From Mesorhizobium sp. CA14 (GTDB lineage Bacteria; Pseudomonadota; Alphaproteobacteria; Rhizobiales; Rhizobiaceae): DNA of 64,000 bases. The stretch covers positions 1 through 64,000 of the forward strand of contig NZ_JAIUHR010000006.1 of the NCBI RefSeq assembly GCF_020165195.1, in the 5' to 3' direction. Under the pieces are notes generated by a model, which was not told the DNA's origin, ran no database searches, and saw only the letters and a program-made list of their open reading frames with translations. Below, piece by piece: positions 36,273 to 44,924 of this stretch; the stretch's first letter is position 1; every line of letters begins with the position of its first letter. The position numbers and the translations under genes were made by a program.

Positions 36273-37369
36273 GGCGTGCTTCCGTGGGCGGCATGGCGCC
36301 ATTCGAGCCGATAGCGGACGAAGGCGATGGCGACAAGATAGGAAAGCAGCAGGCTGCCCTGGAAGACCCTGACCGCAGCGACCGGCAGATTTGCCGAGAC
36401 CATGGCGTTGTCGCCACCGATATAGAGGGCCGCCATGAGCAACGCGGAAAAGACGATGCCGACCGGGTGGAGGCCACCGAGATAGGCGACGATGATGGCG
36501 GCATAGCCGTAGCCGGTCGAGATAGAGCGTTGCAACTGTCCGAGCGGCCCGGCCACCTCGGCCGCTCCGGCGAGGCCTGCCGCGATGCCGCCGATGAGAA
36601 GCGAAAGCCAGATCGCGCGTCCTTCGTTGAAGCCGGCGTATCCGGCGGCACGCGGCGCGAGGCCGCCGACCTGCAGCTTGTAGCCCGCGAAACTCCTCTG
36701 CATGAACACCCAGGCCGCGAGGGAGAAGGCGCAGGCGACAAGCAGCGAGACGTTGACGCGGGTGCCGGGGATCAGGATCGGCACCATCGCGTCGTACTGG
36801 AACATCACCGATTGCGGGAAGTTGAAGCCGTTTGGGTCTTTCCAGGGGCCAAGAAGCAGGTAGTTGAGCAATTGCGCGGCAACGAGCGCCAGCATGAGCG
36901 ATACGAGGATCTCGTTTGCGTTGAGCTTCACGCGCCAGAAGGCCGTGAGCGACGCCCACAGCGCGCCGCCCAGCGCCCCGATGACGAGCATGGAGGGCCA
37001 GATCCACTGGCCCGTTGCCTGCGGGAACCAGATGGGAATGGCCGATGCGAAGATCGCGCCGAGGATGAACTGGCCCTCGGCGCCGATGTTGAAGACCTTT
37101 GCGCGAAAGCCGATCGCAAGCCCCTGCGCGATCAGCAGGAGCGGCCCCGTCTTCAGCAGAACTTCCGAGAACGACGACCAGGACAGGAAAGGCTCCAGAA
37201 GCATCGCGTGGAAAACGGCTACCGGATCGCGGCCCATCAGGATGTAGAGGCCGAGATTAAGCAGCGTCGCCAGGGCGAGCGCGACGGGCGGGGCGACCAG
37301 CTTCACGGTAAGCGAGGCATGCTCCCGGCGAACCAGAAGGGGAAGGAACGGACCGGAGAGAGCGCTCAT
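36269..37369 (-). CDS. BMP-type ABC transporter permease 1 (nucleoside/nucleobase)
   Basis: A 366-residue membrane protein (NupP/YufP type). AIGFRAKVFNIGAEGQFILG is the family signature. KLNANEILVSLMLALVAAQL and ATGYGYAAIIVAYLGGLHPV are further landmarks. It overlaps the ATPase stop and the permease 2 start by 4 bases each. Confidence 0.93.
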   Translation of the reverse strand: MSALSGPFLPLLVRREHASLTVKLVAPPVALALATLLNLGLYILMGRDPVAVFHAMLLEPFLSWSSFSEVLLKTGPLLLIAQGLAIGFRAKVFNIGAEGQFILGAIFASAIPIWFPQATGQWIWPSMLVIGALGGALWASLTAFWRVKLNANEILVSLMLALVAAQLLNYLLLGPWKDPNGFNFPQSVMFQYDAMVPILIPGTRVNVSLLVACAFSLAAWVFMQRSFAGYKLQVGGLAPRAAGYAGFNEGRAIWLSLLIGGIAAGLAGAAEVAGPLGQLQRSISTGYGYAAIIVAYLGGLHPVGIVFSALLMAALYIGGDNAMVSANLPVAAVRVFQGSLLLSYLVAIAFVRYRLEWRHAAHGSTP

Positions 37370-38895
37370 GCCGGGACCTTCCTGGCCGTTGAATGCGCGC
37401 CGATCATGTAGCGGCCAATCTCCTCGGGTCTGGTGTCGCGCGTCACCAGCGGCGGGCTCAGCCGGCCCTGATGGATCACCTGGATTGAATCGCAGAGTTC
37501 GAACAGTTCCTCCAGCTCCTCCGAGATGAGGAGGATGCCCATGCCCTCATTGCGCAGGGCGACAAGGCGCTGGCGGATGGCGGAGGCCGCGCCGATGTCC
37601 ACGCCCCAGGTCGGTTGTGCCACGAACAGCAATTTCGGGGACAGCATGATCTCGCGGCCGACGATGAACTTTTGCAGATTGCCGCCTGAAAGCGCGCCGG
37701 CCTCCGCTTCAGAACCGGGCGTGCGCACGTCGTATTGCCGGATGCAGTTCTCGGTGAAAGCCTTCGCCCGGGCTGTGTCGACGAGGCCGCGTTTCAGCAG
37801 GCCGAACCGATGGGCGGTCAGAAGGCTGTTGAGGACGAGCGACATTTCCGGCACCGCGCCGCGGCCGAGCCGTTCTTCCGGAACGAAAGCGAAGCCCAGC
37901 TGGCGGCGGGCGGCCGCATCGAGCGCGCCGACATCCTTTCCCATCATGTAGATGCAATCGGACTTTGCGCGCGGCAGCACCGTTTCGCCCGAGATCAGCG
38001 CCGCGAGTTCGCTCTGCCCGTTGCCCGATATGCCTGCTATGCCGAGGATCTCGCCGGCACGCACCGTCAGGTTGACATCGCAAAGCGGCACGGCGAAGGG
38101 ATCGTCAGGCTGATGGTCCAGGCCCACAATTTCGAGGCGCTTTTCGCCGCCGGAATGCGCCAACGCCCGCATGGGCTGCGGCATGTCGCGGCCGATCATC
38201 ATACGGGCGAGGTCGTGCGCGTCATGGTTGCGCGGGTCTACATGGCCGGTGACGCGCCCGCCGCGCAGGATTGTCGCTCGGTCGCAGACCGCCCGGATCT
38301 CCTCCAGCTTGTGCGAGATGAACAGGATCGAAACGCCGCCGTCGCGCAGCCGCCGCAAAGTCTCGAACAGCTTGTCCACCGATTGCGGCGGCAGGACGGA
38401 GGTCGGTTCATCGAGGATCAGGAGCTGGGGTTCGGTCATCAGGCAGCGAATGATCTCCACCCGCTGCCGTTCTCCCACCGAGAGTGCGTGCACATGGGCA
38501 AGCGGATCGACCTCAAGTCCGAAGTCGCGGCCGAGCATGCGAATGCGCTCGGCATGGTCCGATTTGCCCTTGGGCACGACCAGCCGGATGTTCTCCACCA
38601 CCGTCAGCGTCTCGAACAGGGAGAAATGCTGGAAGACCATGCCGATCCCCTTGCGCCTCGCATCCGCGGGGGAAGCGAGGGCCAGGGGGTCTCCTTTCCA
38701 GGTCGCCATTCCGGCGTCCGGCTGCTCGACGCCGTAGATCAGCTTCATCAGCGTCGACTTGCCCGCGCCGTTTTCCCCGAGGATCGCATGGATCGAGCGT
38801 GGAGCCACATCCAGATCGATGTCTCGATTGGCATGGATCTGGCCGTAGCTCTTGGAGATGCCGCGCAGCGACAGGAGCGGGACGGTCACGGTCAC
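37366..38895 (-). CDS. BMP-type ABC transporter ATP-binding protein (nucleoside/nucleobase)
   Basis: A 509-residue double ATPase. The first half has Walker [18 protein letters not shown], signature LSVGERQRVEIIRCL and Walker B LLILDEPTSVL. The second half keeps LSGGNLQKFIVGREI, but its Walker B reads LLFVAQPTWGVDIG, the catalytically inactive form usual for the nucleoside-type NupO/YufO group. The start GTG overlaps the TGA of the binding-protein gene. It drives uptake through the two permeases downstream. Confidence 0.94.
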   Translation of the reverse strand: MTVTVPLLSLRGISKSYGQIHANRDIDLDVAPRSIHAILGENGAGKSTLMKLIYGVEQPDAGMATWKGDPLALASPADARRKGIGMVFQHFSLFETLTVVENIRLVVPKGKSDHAERIRMLGRDFGLEVDPLAHVHALSVGERQRVEIIRCLMTEPQLLILDEPTSVLPPQSVDKLFETLRRLRDGGVSILFISHKLEEIRAVCDRATILRGGRVTGHVDPRNHDAHDLARMMIGRDMPQPMRALAHSGGEKRLEIVGLDHQPDDPFAVPLCDVNLTVRAGEILGIAGISGNGQSELAALISGETVLPRAKSDCIYMMGKDVGALDAAARRQLGFAFVPEERLGRGAVPEMSLVLNSLLTAHRFGLLKRGLVDTARAKAFTENCIRQYDVRTPGSEAEAGALSGGNLQKFIVGREIMLSPKLLFVAQPTWGVDIGAASAIRQRLVALRNEGMGILLISEELEELFELCDSIQVIHQGRLSPPLVTRDTRPEEIGRYMIGAHSTARKVPA

Positions 38896-39989
38896 TTGGG
38901 CAGCGGCGTGGTGACACCCTTGACGTGCCAGTCCATGGCAACGATCTCGGCTCCCGTCATCGTCTTGCCGGCGGGTACGCCCTCGCTGCCGTCGGCCTTG
39001 ACGATCGGACCGGTAAAGGGCGAGAAGCTGCCGTCGGCGATCTTGGCTTCAACATCCTTGATCCTGGCCATCATGTCGGCCGGGATACCCGGGTTCCAGT
39101 CAACGACCTCGACCACCTTGTCGCCGACACCCAGGAAAGCGTTTGCGCCCTTGAAGGTGCCGGCGATGTGGGCGTCGACCGAGGCCTTGAAAAAGGGCGA
39201 CCAGTCGGTCGCCACGCAGCCGAGATAGGTTTTGGGCGCGTATTTCTTCATCGACGAGTTGAGGTTGAAGGCGGGGACGCCGGCCTCTTCGCAGGCCGAG
39301 ACGACGGAGGGCGTGTCCTGCGCGTTGGAGAAGATCACGTCGCATTTCTGCGCTAGAAGCGCCTTGGCGGCCTCCTGCTCCTTGGCCGGATCGAACCAGG
39401 AGTTCACCCATACGACCGAAACCTCGACATCGGGCTTCACCGCCTGCGCTCCCAGCGTGAAAGCGTTGATGGAGGTGATCAGCTCGGGAATGGCGAAGGC
39501 AGAGACCGAGCCGAGCTTGCCAGTCTTCGAAAGCGCGGCTGCCGCCATGCCCATAAGATAGGTGCCCTGGGAATATTGGGCCGCGAAGGGCGAGAAGTTC
39601 GGCGCCACCTGGAAACCGGAAGCGTGCAGCACGGTTACGTCCGGATTGCGACGCGCGATCTGCAGGGCGCCGTTCTGATAGCCGAAGGAGCCGGCGACCA
39701 GGAACTTGTTCCCGTCGGCGACCGCCTTGTTCATGATCCGGTCGGCATCGGGTCCTTCCTGTATGTTCTCGATGATGGTCACCTTCACCTTGTCGCCGTA
39801 GGCTGCCTTCACAGGCTCAAGCCCGTCGGCGAGCGCACGGCCCCAGCCGACATCGCCGACCGGCGAGGGGACCACGAGCACGATGCCCAGAGGTTCGTCG
39901 GCGGCAAGCGCGCGGCCGCCCACCGCCGCGACGAGCCCAGAGGCGGCCGCGCCTTTCATCAATGTTCTGCGGGTAAGATTTGTCAGCAT
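38892..39989 (-). CDS. BMP-family periplasmic substrate-binding protein
   Basis: A 365-residue protein. The N-terminus has a Tat-like twin-arginine signal (LTRRTLMKGAAASGLVAAVG ending ALA), in line with PF02608 BMP/Med proteins of nucleosides and purines. PVGDVGWGRALADGLEPV, NKFLVAGSFGYQNGAL and TYLMGMAAAALSKTGKLG are family landmarks. It lies 23 bases after the amidohydrolase gene. Substrates of the family include nucleosides, purine bases and allantoin-like compounds; the specific ligand is unknown. Confidence 0.93.
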   Translation of the reverse strand: MLTNLTRRTLMKGAAASGLVAAVGGRALAADEPLGIVLVVPSPVGDVGWGRALADGLEPVKAAYGDKVKVTIIENIQEGPDADRIMNKAVADGNKFLVAGSFGYQNGALQIARRNPDVTVLHASGFQVAPNFSPFAAQYSQGTYLMGMAAAALSKTGKLGSVSAFAIPELITSINAFTLGAQAVKPDVEVSVVWVNSWFDPAKEQEAAKALLAQKCDVIFSNAQDTPSVVSACEEAGVPAFNLNSSMKKYAPKTYLGCVATDWSPFFKASVDAHIAGTFKGANAFLGVGDKVVEVVDWNPGIPADMMARIKDVEAKIADGSFSPFTGPIVKADGSEGVPAGKTMTGAEIVAMDWHVKGVTTPLPK

Positions 39990-40012
39990 GTCGGTTCCCC
40001 TTGTTTTGGTTT

Positions 40013-41392
40013 CTAAAATTCCACTGTCGCAAGCGCCGCCTCGGCTTGCGCGAACAGCCTGGCCTCGTCGAGCCCCGGGAATTCGCCTTTGGCCCAGACG
40101 ATGCGGCCGTTGATCATGGTCATGTCGGTCGGCGCGCCGATGCCCACCTTGGCCAGCAGGCTCAGCGGATCGTGCCGCGTGCCGACATAGTCCATGCGCC
40201 GCGTGTCGAGGGCGAAGAGGTCGGCGGCCATGCGGGGCGCCAGCCTGCCGATGTCGCCGCGTCCGAGCAATGCCGCGCCTCCGGTCGTCGCATAGCCGAG
40301 AAAATCGGCCGGCGGCGGCACCGGATGGTCGCGCGTCGACGCCGACAGGCACTGCAGCATGTAGGCAGAATGGATGCAGTGCATCAGGTTGGAATTGTCG
40401 TTTGAGGCGGCGCCGTCGCAGCCCAGACCCACACTGAGTCCGAAGGCCGACATCGCCGGAATGTCGGTGATTTCGGCGCCGACGAGATAGACCGGTTCCG
40501 GGCAGTGGGCGACGCCGGTGCCGCTCGCGGCCATCTTGCGCAGCTCGTCGTGGGTCAGTTCCCAGCAATGGGCATAAAAGGTATCCGGCCCGCAGAAGCC
40601 GATGTCCGCGCAATAGTCCACCGTGCGCATGCCGTGACGGGCCTCGATTAGCGGGCTTTCGCCCTCGCCGACATGGGTATGCATGCGCACCCCGCGGTCG
40701 CGCGCCAGCGCCACCGATTCCACGAAGGTGTCGCGATAGCAGTTGACTGGCTGGCAAGGCGCGACGACGACCTGCCGCATGCCGAAGGGACCGGCATCAT
40801 GGTAGGCGTCGATCAGCCGGGCGCAGTCGGCGATGAATTCATCGGTCGTTTCCAGCATGGCGTCGGGGATGGTCGAGCCTTCCGATCTGGGCAGCGTGTT
40901 GCCGCCACGTCCGGCATGGAAGCGCATGCCGAGCAGTTCGGCTGCTTGGAACTGCCGGTCGATCAGCCGCTTGCCCGCCTGCCGCGGAAAGCAATACTGA
41001 TGGTCGAATGCCGTCGTGCAGCCGTGCTTTATCAGCTCGGCCATTGCCGTGACCGATGCGTGGTAGAAGCATTCCTCGGTCAGCCGCGAGAAAATGGGAT
41101 AGATGCGGTCGAGCCATTCGATGACCGACAGCTTCGTCCAGTCCAGATCGGCGCGGTTGCGCACGAAGCATTGAAAGAAGTGATGATGGGTGTTGACGAG
41201 GCCCGGATAGACGAACCAGCCAGCGGCGTCCTGCGTGATTGTTCCAACGGGCAGCTCTGCCTTGTCGAGGCCTGCGCCGATGGCCCGTATTGCCGGGCCG
41301 TCGGTCAAGACATCGACATTGCGTCGGATGTCCGGACCGTTGCCCTCGTCCACGATGACCGCAGCGCAGCCCTTCAGCAAATAGCCCGCCAC
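40013..41392 (-). CDS. Amidohydrolase of the guanine/8-oxoguanine deaminase type
   Basis: A 459-residue metal-dependent deaminase. Metal and catalytic motifs of subtype III amidohydrolases are visible: PGLVNTHHHFFQCFVR (HxH), MHTHVGEGES (His), FYAHCWEL (His) and LGLGCDGAASND then NSNLMHC (Asp). The GCDGxASND stretch is typical of 8-oxoguanine deaminase-like enzymes. Other cyclic amines (atrazine-like, pterin, isoguanine) are possible. It starts with GTG one base after the GST stop. It probably deaminates the heterocycle imported by the downstream transporter or its oxidised product. Confidence 0.9.
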   Translation of the reverse strand: MAGYLLKGCAAVIVDEGNGPDIRRNVDVLTDGPAIRAIGAGLDKAELPVGTITQDAAGWFVYPGLVNTHHHFFQCFVRNRADLDWTKLSVIEWLDRIYPIFSRLTEECFYHASVTAMAELIKHGCTTAFDHQYCFPRQAGKRLIDRQFQAAELLGMRFHAGRGGNTLPRSEGSTIPDAMLETTDEFIADCARLIDAYHDAGPFGMRQVVVAPCQPVNCYRDTFVESVALARDRGVRMHTHVGEGESPLIEARHGMRTVDYCADIGFCGPDTFYAHCWELTHDELRKMAASGTGVAHCPEPVYLVGAEITDIPAMSAFGLSVGLGCDGAASNDNSNLMHCIHSAYMLQCLSASTRDHPVPPPADFLGYATTGGAALLGRGDIGRLAPRMAADLFALDTRRMDYVGTRHDPLSLLAKVGIGAPTDMTMINGRIVWAKGEFPGLDEARLFAQAEAALATVEF

Positions 41393-41393
41393 G

Positions 41394-42053
41394 TCAGGCC
41401 TCGCCGACTTCGAGGACGGGCGCGGGTGTCAGTTCGTGCAGCCGGTGGATGCCAGGCATCTCGATGAAGCCCTCGAGACTGCGGACCGCCCGTGACCAGA
41501 GCCGGATCGCGGGATAGGGGTCGAGCGAAACGCCGCCGTCCGGCGCCAGCGCAACATAGGGAAAGCAGGCAACGTCTGCGATCGTCGGTCGATCCGACGC
41601 GAGGAAGCGCTGGCCGCGGATATGCTGTTCGACGAGGCCGGCTTCCAGCTCCCGCAGGGCCGCTATTCCCTGCTCCCGAAGGGCGGCGATATTGCCCGGA
41701 CGCAGCAGCATCTCGTGCAAGCGCGCCGCTCCAAGGCTCGCGGTCAGCCGGTGCGAAAAGGACAGCCATTGCTGGACGCGCGCCGCCCGCCCGGCCGTAT
41801 CATTGCCCAGCCATTGGGCTGCCGCCTTCGCGGCGAGATAGACCAGCATGGCCGAGGATTCGGTCAGCACGAGGTCGCCATCCTCCAGGATCGGGATCGA
41901 CCCCGCCGGATTGAGCGCCATGAGCTCAGGACCGCGATGCTCGCAACCGGGATGGAAGTCGACAGGGCGAATGTCGAGCGTCATCCCGATCAGCGCAGCC
42001 ATGAGGCGCACCTTGTAGCAGCTCGGCGACAGCGCGTAGTCGTAGAGCTTCAT
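41394..42053 (-). CDS. Glutathione S-transferase-like protein
   Basis: A 219-residue GST fold. The thioredoxin-like half has KLYDYALSPSCYKVRLMAAL, with a Ser-Pro-Ser-Cys active-site loop, and the cis-Pro/GSH motif NPAGSIPILEDGDLVLTES. The helical half has FLASDRPTIADVACFPYVA with the N-cap Asp. It overlaps the oxygenase gene by 4 bases. Its tight coupling to a Rieske-less oxygenase recalls NdmE, the GST-like partner of NdmC in caffeine breakdown; that link is inference. Ordinary GST activity is the alternative. Confidence 0.9.
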   Translation of the reverse strand: MKLYDYALSPSCYKVRLMAALIGMTLDIRPVDFHPGCEHRGPELMALNPAGSIPILEDGDLVLTESSAMLVYLAAKAAAQWLGNDTAGRAARVQQWLSFSHRLTASLGAARLHEMLLRPGNIAALREQGIAALRELEAGLVEQHIRGQRFLASDRPTIADVACFPYVALAPDGGVSLDPYPAIRLWSRAVRSLEGFIEMPGIHRLHELTPAPVLEVGEA

Positions 42054-42895
42054 TGCGCCACCAGTTGCGCGCCGTAGGTGTAGCCGTGGCGTTTCAGCCA
42101 GCGCCGGTAGGCAACCGAGGTAAGGTCGGCGCGTGTGGGAATCTCCATGCCGGGATCGAGCGGCAGCAGCCTCGGAATCTGGTTTTCGAGGATCGACCGG
42201 TCCTGAACGAAGATCGTCTGCTGGAAATGGATCAGGTCGGTCATCGGTGTTTCGTCATCGAACAGCGCCATCCATGGCCAGACGTCGCACAGGTCTTCGG
42301 CAAGTGGCTGCACGAAAAGTGTGATGACGTCCCATTCCGCCGGGCGAGGCGGGCAGGTCTTGTAGAGCACCGAGCAGGTCGGCGCGGGAACGCGGTACAT
42401 GTATTCCGTGGTGATGCCACCTTCCGCCGACTTGGCGGCCTGCGGTTGGTAGAACTTCACCTGAGTGGCCCAAACCTCGTCTTCGTCCTCTCGGATCTCG
42501 ACCTTGTAGTTCTGCACCTCCGTATGCGGCTCGGCCCCCAATATGTCGGTGTGCACGAAAGGAAAATGCGCGATATCCAGGAAGTTCTCCACCGCACGCA
42601 ATGGCGAGCAGCGCACGCGCACCACCCCGACATCGACGAGCCGGCGGCCCGGCTGATCGGCCTCGGGGATCGCAAACAGCGGCTTTTGTGGATCACCGAG
42701 CGATGACCAGACATGGCCATAGCGGATGCAGGCCGGCAGGTCACGTCCGTTGCCGCCCGTGACCTTCGCGTTTCCGTCTTCGCCGCGCCTCACCGCGATC
42801 GGCTCGCCCATCAGGGCCGTCACGCGCCCATGCGCATCGAGCTGGCTAGCAAGGCCGACAGGGTACCATCCGTCGATCATCGTGTTGCGGGTCAT
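42050..42895 (-). CDS. Ring-hydroxylating oxygenase catalytic subunit lacking its Rieske domain
   Basis: A 281-residue protein that corresponds to the C-terminal catalytic domain of VanA-like Rieske oxygenases. The mononuclear iron site is intact: ENFLDIAHFPFVHTDILG gives the NxxDxxHxxxxH pattern. FVQDRSILENQIPRLLPLD is typical of the end of these enzymes. The usual N-terminal Rieske domain is absent; instead a separate Rieske protein is encoded directly upstream with a 4-base overlap. The pair probably assembles into one oxygenase. No reductase gene is present in the operon. Confidence 0.9.
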   Translation of the reverse strand: MTRNTMIDGWYPVGLASQLDAHGRVTALMGEPIAVRRGEDGNAKVTGGNGRDLPACIRYGHVWSSLGDPQKPLFAIPEADQPGRRLVDVGVVRVRCSPLRAVENFLDIAHFPFVHTDILGAEPHTEVQNYKVEIREDEDEVWATQVKFYQPQAAKSAEGGITTEYMYRVPAPTCSVLYKTCPPRPAEWDVITLFVQPLAEDLCDVWPWMALFDDETPMTDLIHFQQTIFVQDRSILENQIPRLLPLDPGMEIPTRADLTSVAYRRWLKRHGYTYGAQLVAQ

Positions 42896-43542
42896 CGGGC
42901 GATCCCGGCGCGTGCAATATCCTCGGCCGCCCGCCGCAGCGCCTCGGCGGCCCTCGACGCGGCGATACGCTCGTCCGGATTGCTGTTCTCGTCCACCAAA
43001 ACATGCATCAGCGTGCGCGCCTGCCCATCGGGAGCAAGCAGCAGCCAGACGGCCCGGTCATCGTGGGTGTAGTCGAGCAGACCTCCGGCGGCCTTCGTAC
43101 CCGCGGCCGCCTCCAGCGCCACGATGCCCGCTTCCACCACCATGGAGCGGAGCGGCGCAAGGCCTTCGAACCGCGGCGGGCCGGCGGCGGGTTCGCCAAC
43201 CGAAATCCATATGATGCCGCCGCCATCCTCGACGTGCTGCGTCGCGACACGAATCGTGTCCGGCGGCGTCAATGCCGGATGGGCCGGAATGCGCTGGCAG
43301 TTTCCCGCCTTGGCGTAGCTCCAGCCGTGATAGATGCAGGCCAGGGTCTCACCTCGTACGAAGCCGTGGGAAAGGCGCATGCCGCGATGGGGGCATCTGT
43401 CGGCGAAGGCCGCCGCACGGCCGGAGCGGGTTCGCCAAAGGGCAACCGGTCCGGCCGGGGATTGCGCCGGCATTACGGTTCCCGCCGGCAAGTCCGCGGA
43501 GAGGGCAACAGGCATCCATGAGCCGGGGGGATAAGGCGGCAT
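42892..43542 (-). CDS. Stand-alone Rieske [2Fe-2S] protein
   Basis: A 216-residue protein. The Rieske ligands are intact (DRCPHRGMRLSHG and CIYHGWSYAKAG, a CxH-16-CxxH spacing as in oxygenase alpha subunits). After about residue 105 comes a roughly 110-residue tail (LLDYTHDDRAVWLLLAPDG) that lacks the iron-site motif of the catalytic domain but could be a structural remnant. It is the first gene of the operon and overlaps the catalytic subunit gene by 4 bases. It should deliver electrons to that subunit. Confidence 0.9.
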   Translation of the reverse strand: MPPYPPGSWMPVALSADLPAGTVMPAQSPAGPVALWRTRSGRAAAFADRCPHRGMRLSHGFVRGETLACIYHGWSYAKAGNCQRIPAHPALTPPDTIRVATQHVEDGGGIIWISVGEPAAGPPRFEGLAPLRSMVVEAGIVALEAAAGTKAAGGLLDYTHDDRAVWLLLAPDGQARTLMHVLVDENSNPDERIAASRAAEALRRAAEDIARAGIAR

Positions 43543-43705
43543 GCATCAACTTTCAAAACGGCACCAGCATCTTCCCGAGCGAAGCTTCGCGGTCAAGGAT
43601 ATGCCGATACGCCGGGTTAGGTTTGCACAACATTTCCTCACTGGCAATAATGCCTAAAAAAGGTGCATGACACCTCGGCAAGCAGAGGGCCGCAGGCCCA
43701 GAAAC

Positions 43706-43939
43706 CTAGCCCGATTCGCTCTCGATCGGCGCCCGGCGGATGGTTTCGACCCAGACATCGATTGGTCCAAGAGAGCACCCCATCTCCATCATGTCGATGA
43801 GTTCGGCCGGACCGGCAATGTCGAGTTCAATGCGGTCGGGACCGGCAAAGCATATTTCCTGCGCGAGCCCGAGCTTGGCGGCATGACGCTCGATCCACGG
43901 AAGAAAGGATGCCACCTGGACATCGCCGAGGATCGTCAT
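43706..43939 (-). CDS. Acylphosphatase-like protein missing the catalytic arginine
   Basis: A 77-residue protein from the ATG at 43939, behind GGCGGGAG. VASFLPWIERHAAKLGL followed by PDRIELDIAGPAELIDMME, then MGCSLGPIDVWVETI, follows the beta-alpha-beta pattern of acylphosphatases. In active enzymes the first loop reads VQGVxFR; here it is VQVASFL, so the phosphate-binding Arg is replaced. It may be a non-enzymatic relative. The gene is alone, downstream of the recessed end of the COX3 remnant. Confidence 0.6.
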   Translation of the reverse strand: MTILGDVQVASFLPWIERHAAKLGLAQEICFAGPDRIELDIAGPAELIDMMEMGCSLGPIDVWVETIRRAPIESESG

Positions 43940-44001
43940 GCGCTCCCGCCAGGAACATCGATTTTGCCCGCTCATAGAAAACCTCGGCATGAAGCTGATA
44001 T

Positions 44002-44023
44002 ATCTATCTATCTATCTATCTAC
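44002..44023 (+). repeat. Tetranucleotide microsatellite (TATC)5
   Basis: Five perfect TATC units plus TA lie upstream of the acylphosphatase-like gene on the minus strand. In a high-G+C genome such a run is unusual and could vary in length by slippage. Confidence 0.9.
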
Positions 44024-44099
44024 ATCGTGCTCAATCGCTGAAGCATCTGCTTTTGAGAGCGTCGTTACGCCAGACCTGAATTCGAAGATGGAATGACCG

Positions 44100-44305
44100 C
44101 TATGTCGCCTTGGAGCGGACAGCGTAAGCGGCAAAGAAGCCGAGAGCATGATGGTGAACAAGAGGAAGATCCAGAAGCCATAGGCCGCCGTGACGAACTT
44201 CGAGGCCGGGCCTCCCTCGCCATGCCCGGCCGCCGAGAGCAGGCCGAGGCTGCGGCCCAGCCGATGCGGGTCGCGCGGCGCGCCGCCAGCCGTGATGTCG
44301 CTCAT
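44100..44305 (-). pseudogene. N-terminal remnant of a cytochrome oxidase subunit III-like gene
   Basis: From ATG 44305 the minus strand reads DPHRLGRSLGLLSAAGHGEG, GPASKFVTAAYGFWIFLLF and TIMLS. One base out of frame it continues FFAAYAVRSKAT and stops. Subunit III proteins of heme-copper oxidases have GFWIFLLSDIIMFSALFAAYAV here, so a short deletion and frameshift separate the two parts. The remaining helices are missing. No other oxidase genes are near. Confidence 0.65.
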
Positions 44306-44404
44306 GCCGAGCGATCATCCATCGATCCATTCGTTCCTCGCGGTTTCGGCTTTGCGGGAACCTCGGCGCCACGGTCCGGTTATCTCGCTGCGAGGAGGCG
44401 CTCG

Positions 44405-44734
44405 ATGAACGCGACGAAAGAATTCCTGCTCAGCTGGCTGGAGGAGAATGTCGGCAATTTGCCTGCCGATACCGAGGTCAGCGTTCCGATGTTGGCGCAG
44501 CAGTTCGAGCAGGACGCCGACGCCGCCGGCTACGGTCGCGAAGTGCGGGAGCAGGAGGTCGGCAACATCGAAGACGCCATCCAACGCGCTCTCGATAAAA
44601 CCGCCGAGGGAAACGGAGAGGTGGAATCCGGTCCCGATGAGGAGAATTCACTGGCGCCGGTTGTCGATGCCCTGGAGGCCGTCGAGCCCGAGACTTCGGA
44701 CGACGCCGAGGGCCGCGCGAAGCCGGCCAGCTAG
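44405..44734 (+). CDS. DUF768-like acidic protein
   Basis: A 109-residue protein; GAGGAGG lies 6 bases before the ATG at 44405. The N-terminal half (FLLSWLEENVGNLP, then EVGNIEDAIQRALDK) is helical and resembles the DUF768 family, which is abundant in Mesorhizobium. The C-terminal half is acidic and disordered. The stop codon lies within CTAG and overlaps the stop of a convergent minus-strand frame. The function is unknown. Confidence 0.75.
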   Translation: MNATKEFLLSWLEENVGNLPADTEVSVPMLAQQFEQDADAAGYGREVREQEVGNIEDAIQRALDKTAEGNGEVESGPDEENSLAPVVDALEAVEPETSDDAEGRAKPAS

Positions 44735-44924
44735 CGGCTCTCCTTCTCCAGCCTCGCGACGACCGCGTCCAGAACCGCCTTTGGGCAGGTTTCTCCCCCG
44801 CGCAACGTTTCGAACAGCAAGGCGACCAAACTTTCCAGTGTTCCGCCATGATCCTTCGACAGCTTCGAAGCGGCCTGCGTGAGCGCTTCGAATTCCAAAA
44901 AGCCGAGGGGGAATTGCTAGACAT
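44731..44924 (-). pseudogene. Small hypothetical gene, probably frameshifted
   Basis: A perfect GGAGGAATA ribosome site precedes ATG 44924, which reads MSSNSPSAFW. One base out of frame, from about 44898, a sensible helical sequence follows: FLEFEALTQAASKLSKDHGG, TLESLVALLFETLRGG and KAVLDAVVARLEKESR, ending at 44731. Either the gene has a frameshift near 44900 or translation starts at the TTG at 44898. The family is not recognised. Confidence 0.4.

Noticed and set aside
43667..44041. Plus-strand frame of 124 codons ending in YISIYLSIYIV
   Set aside because: The end is a translation of the TATC microsatellite, and the body is the antisense of the acylphosphatase-like gene.
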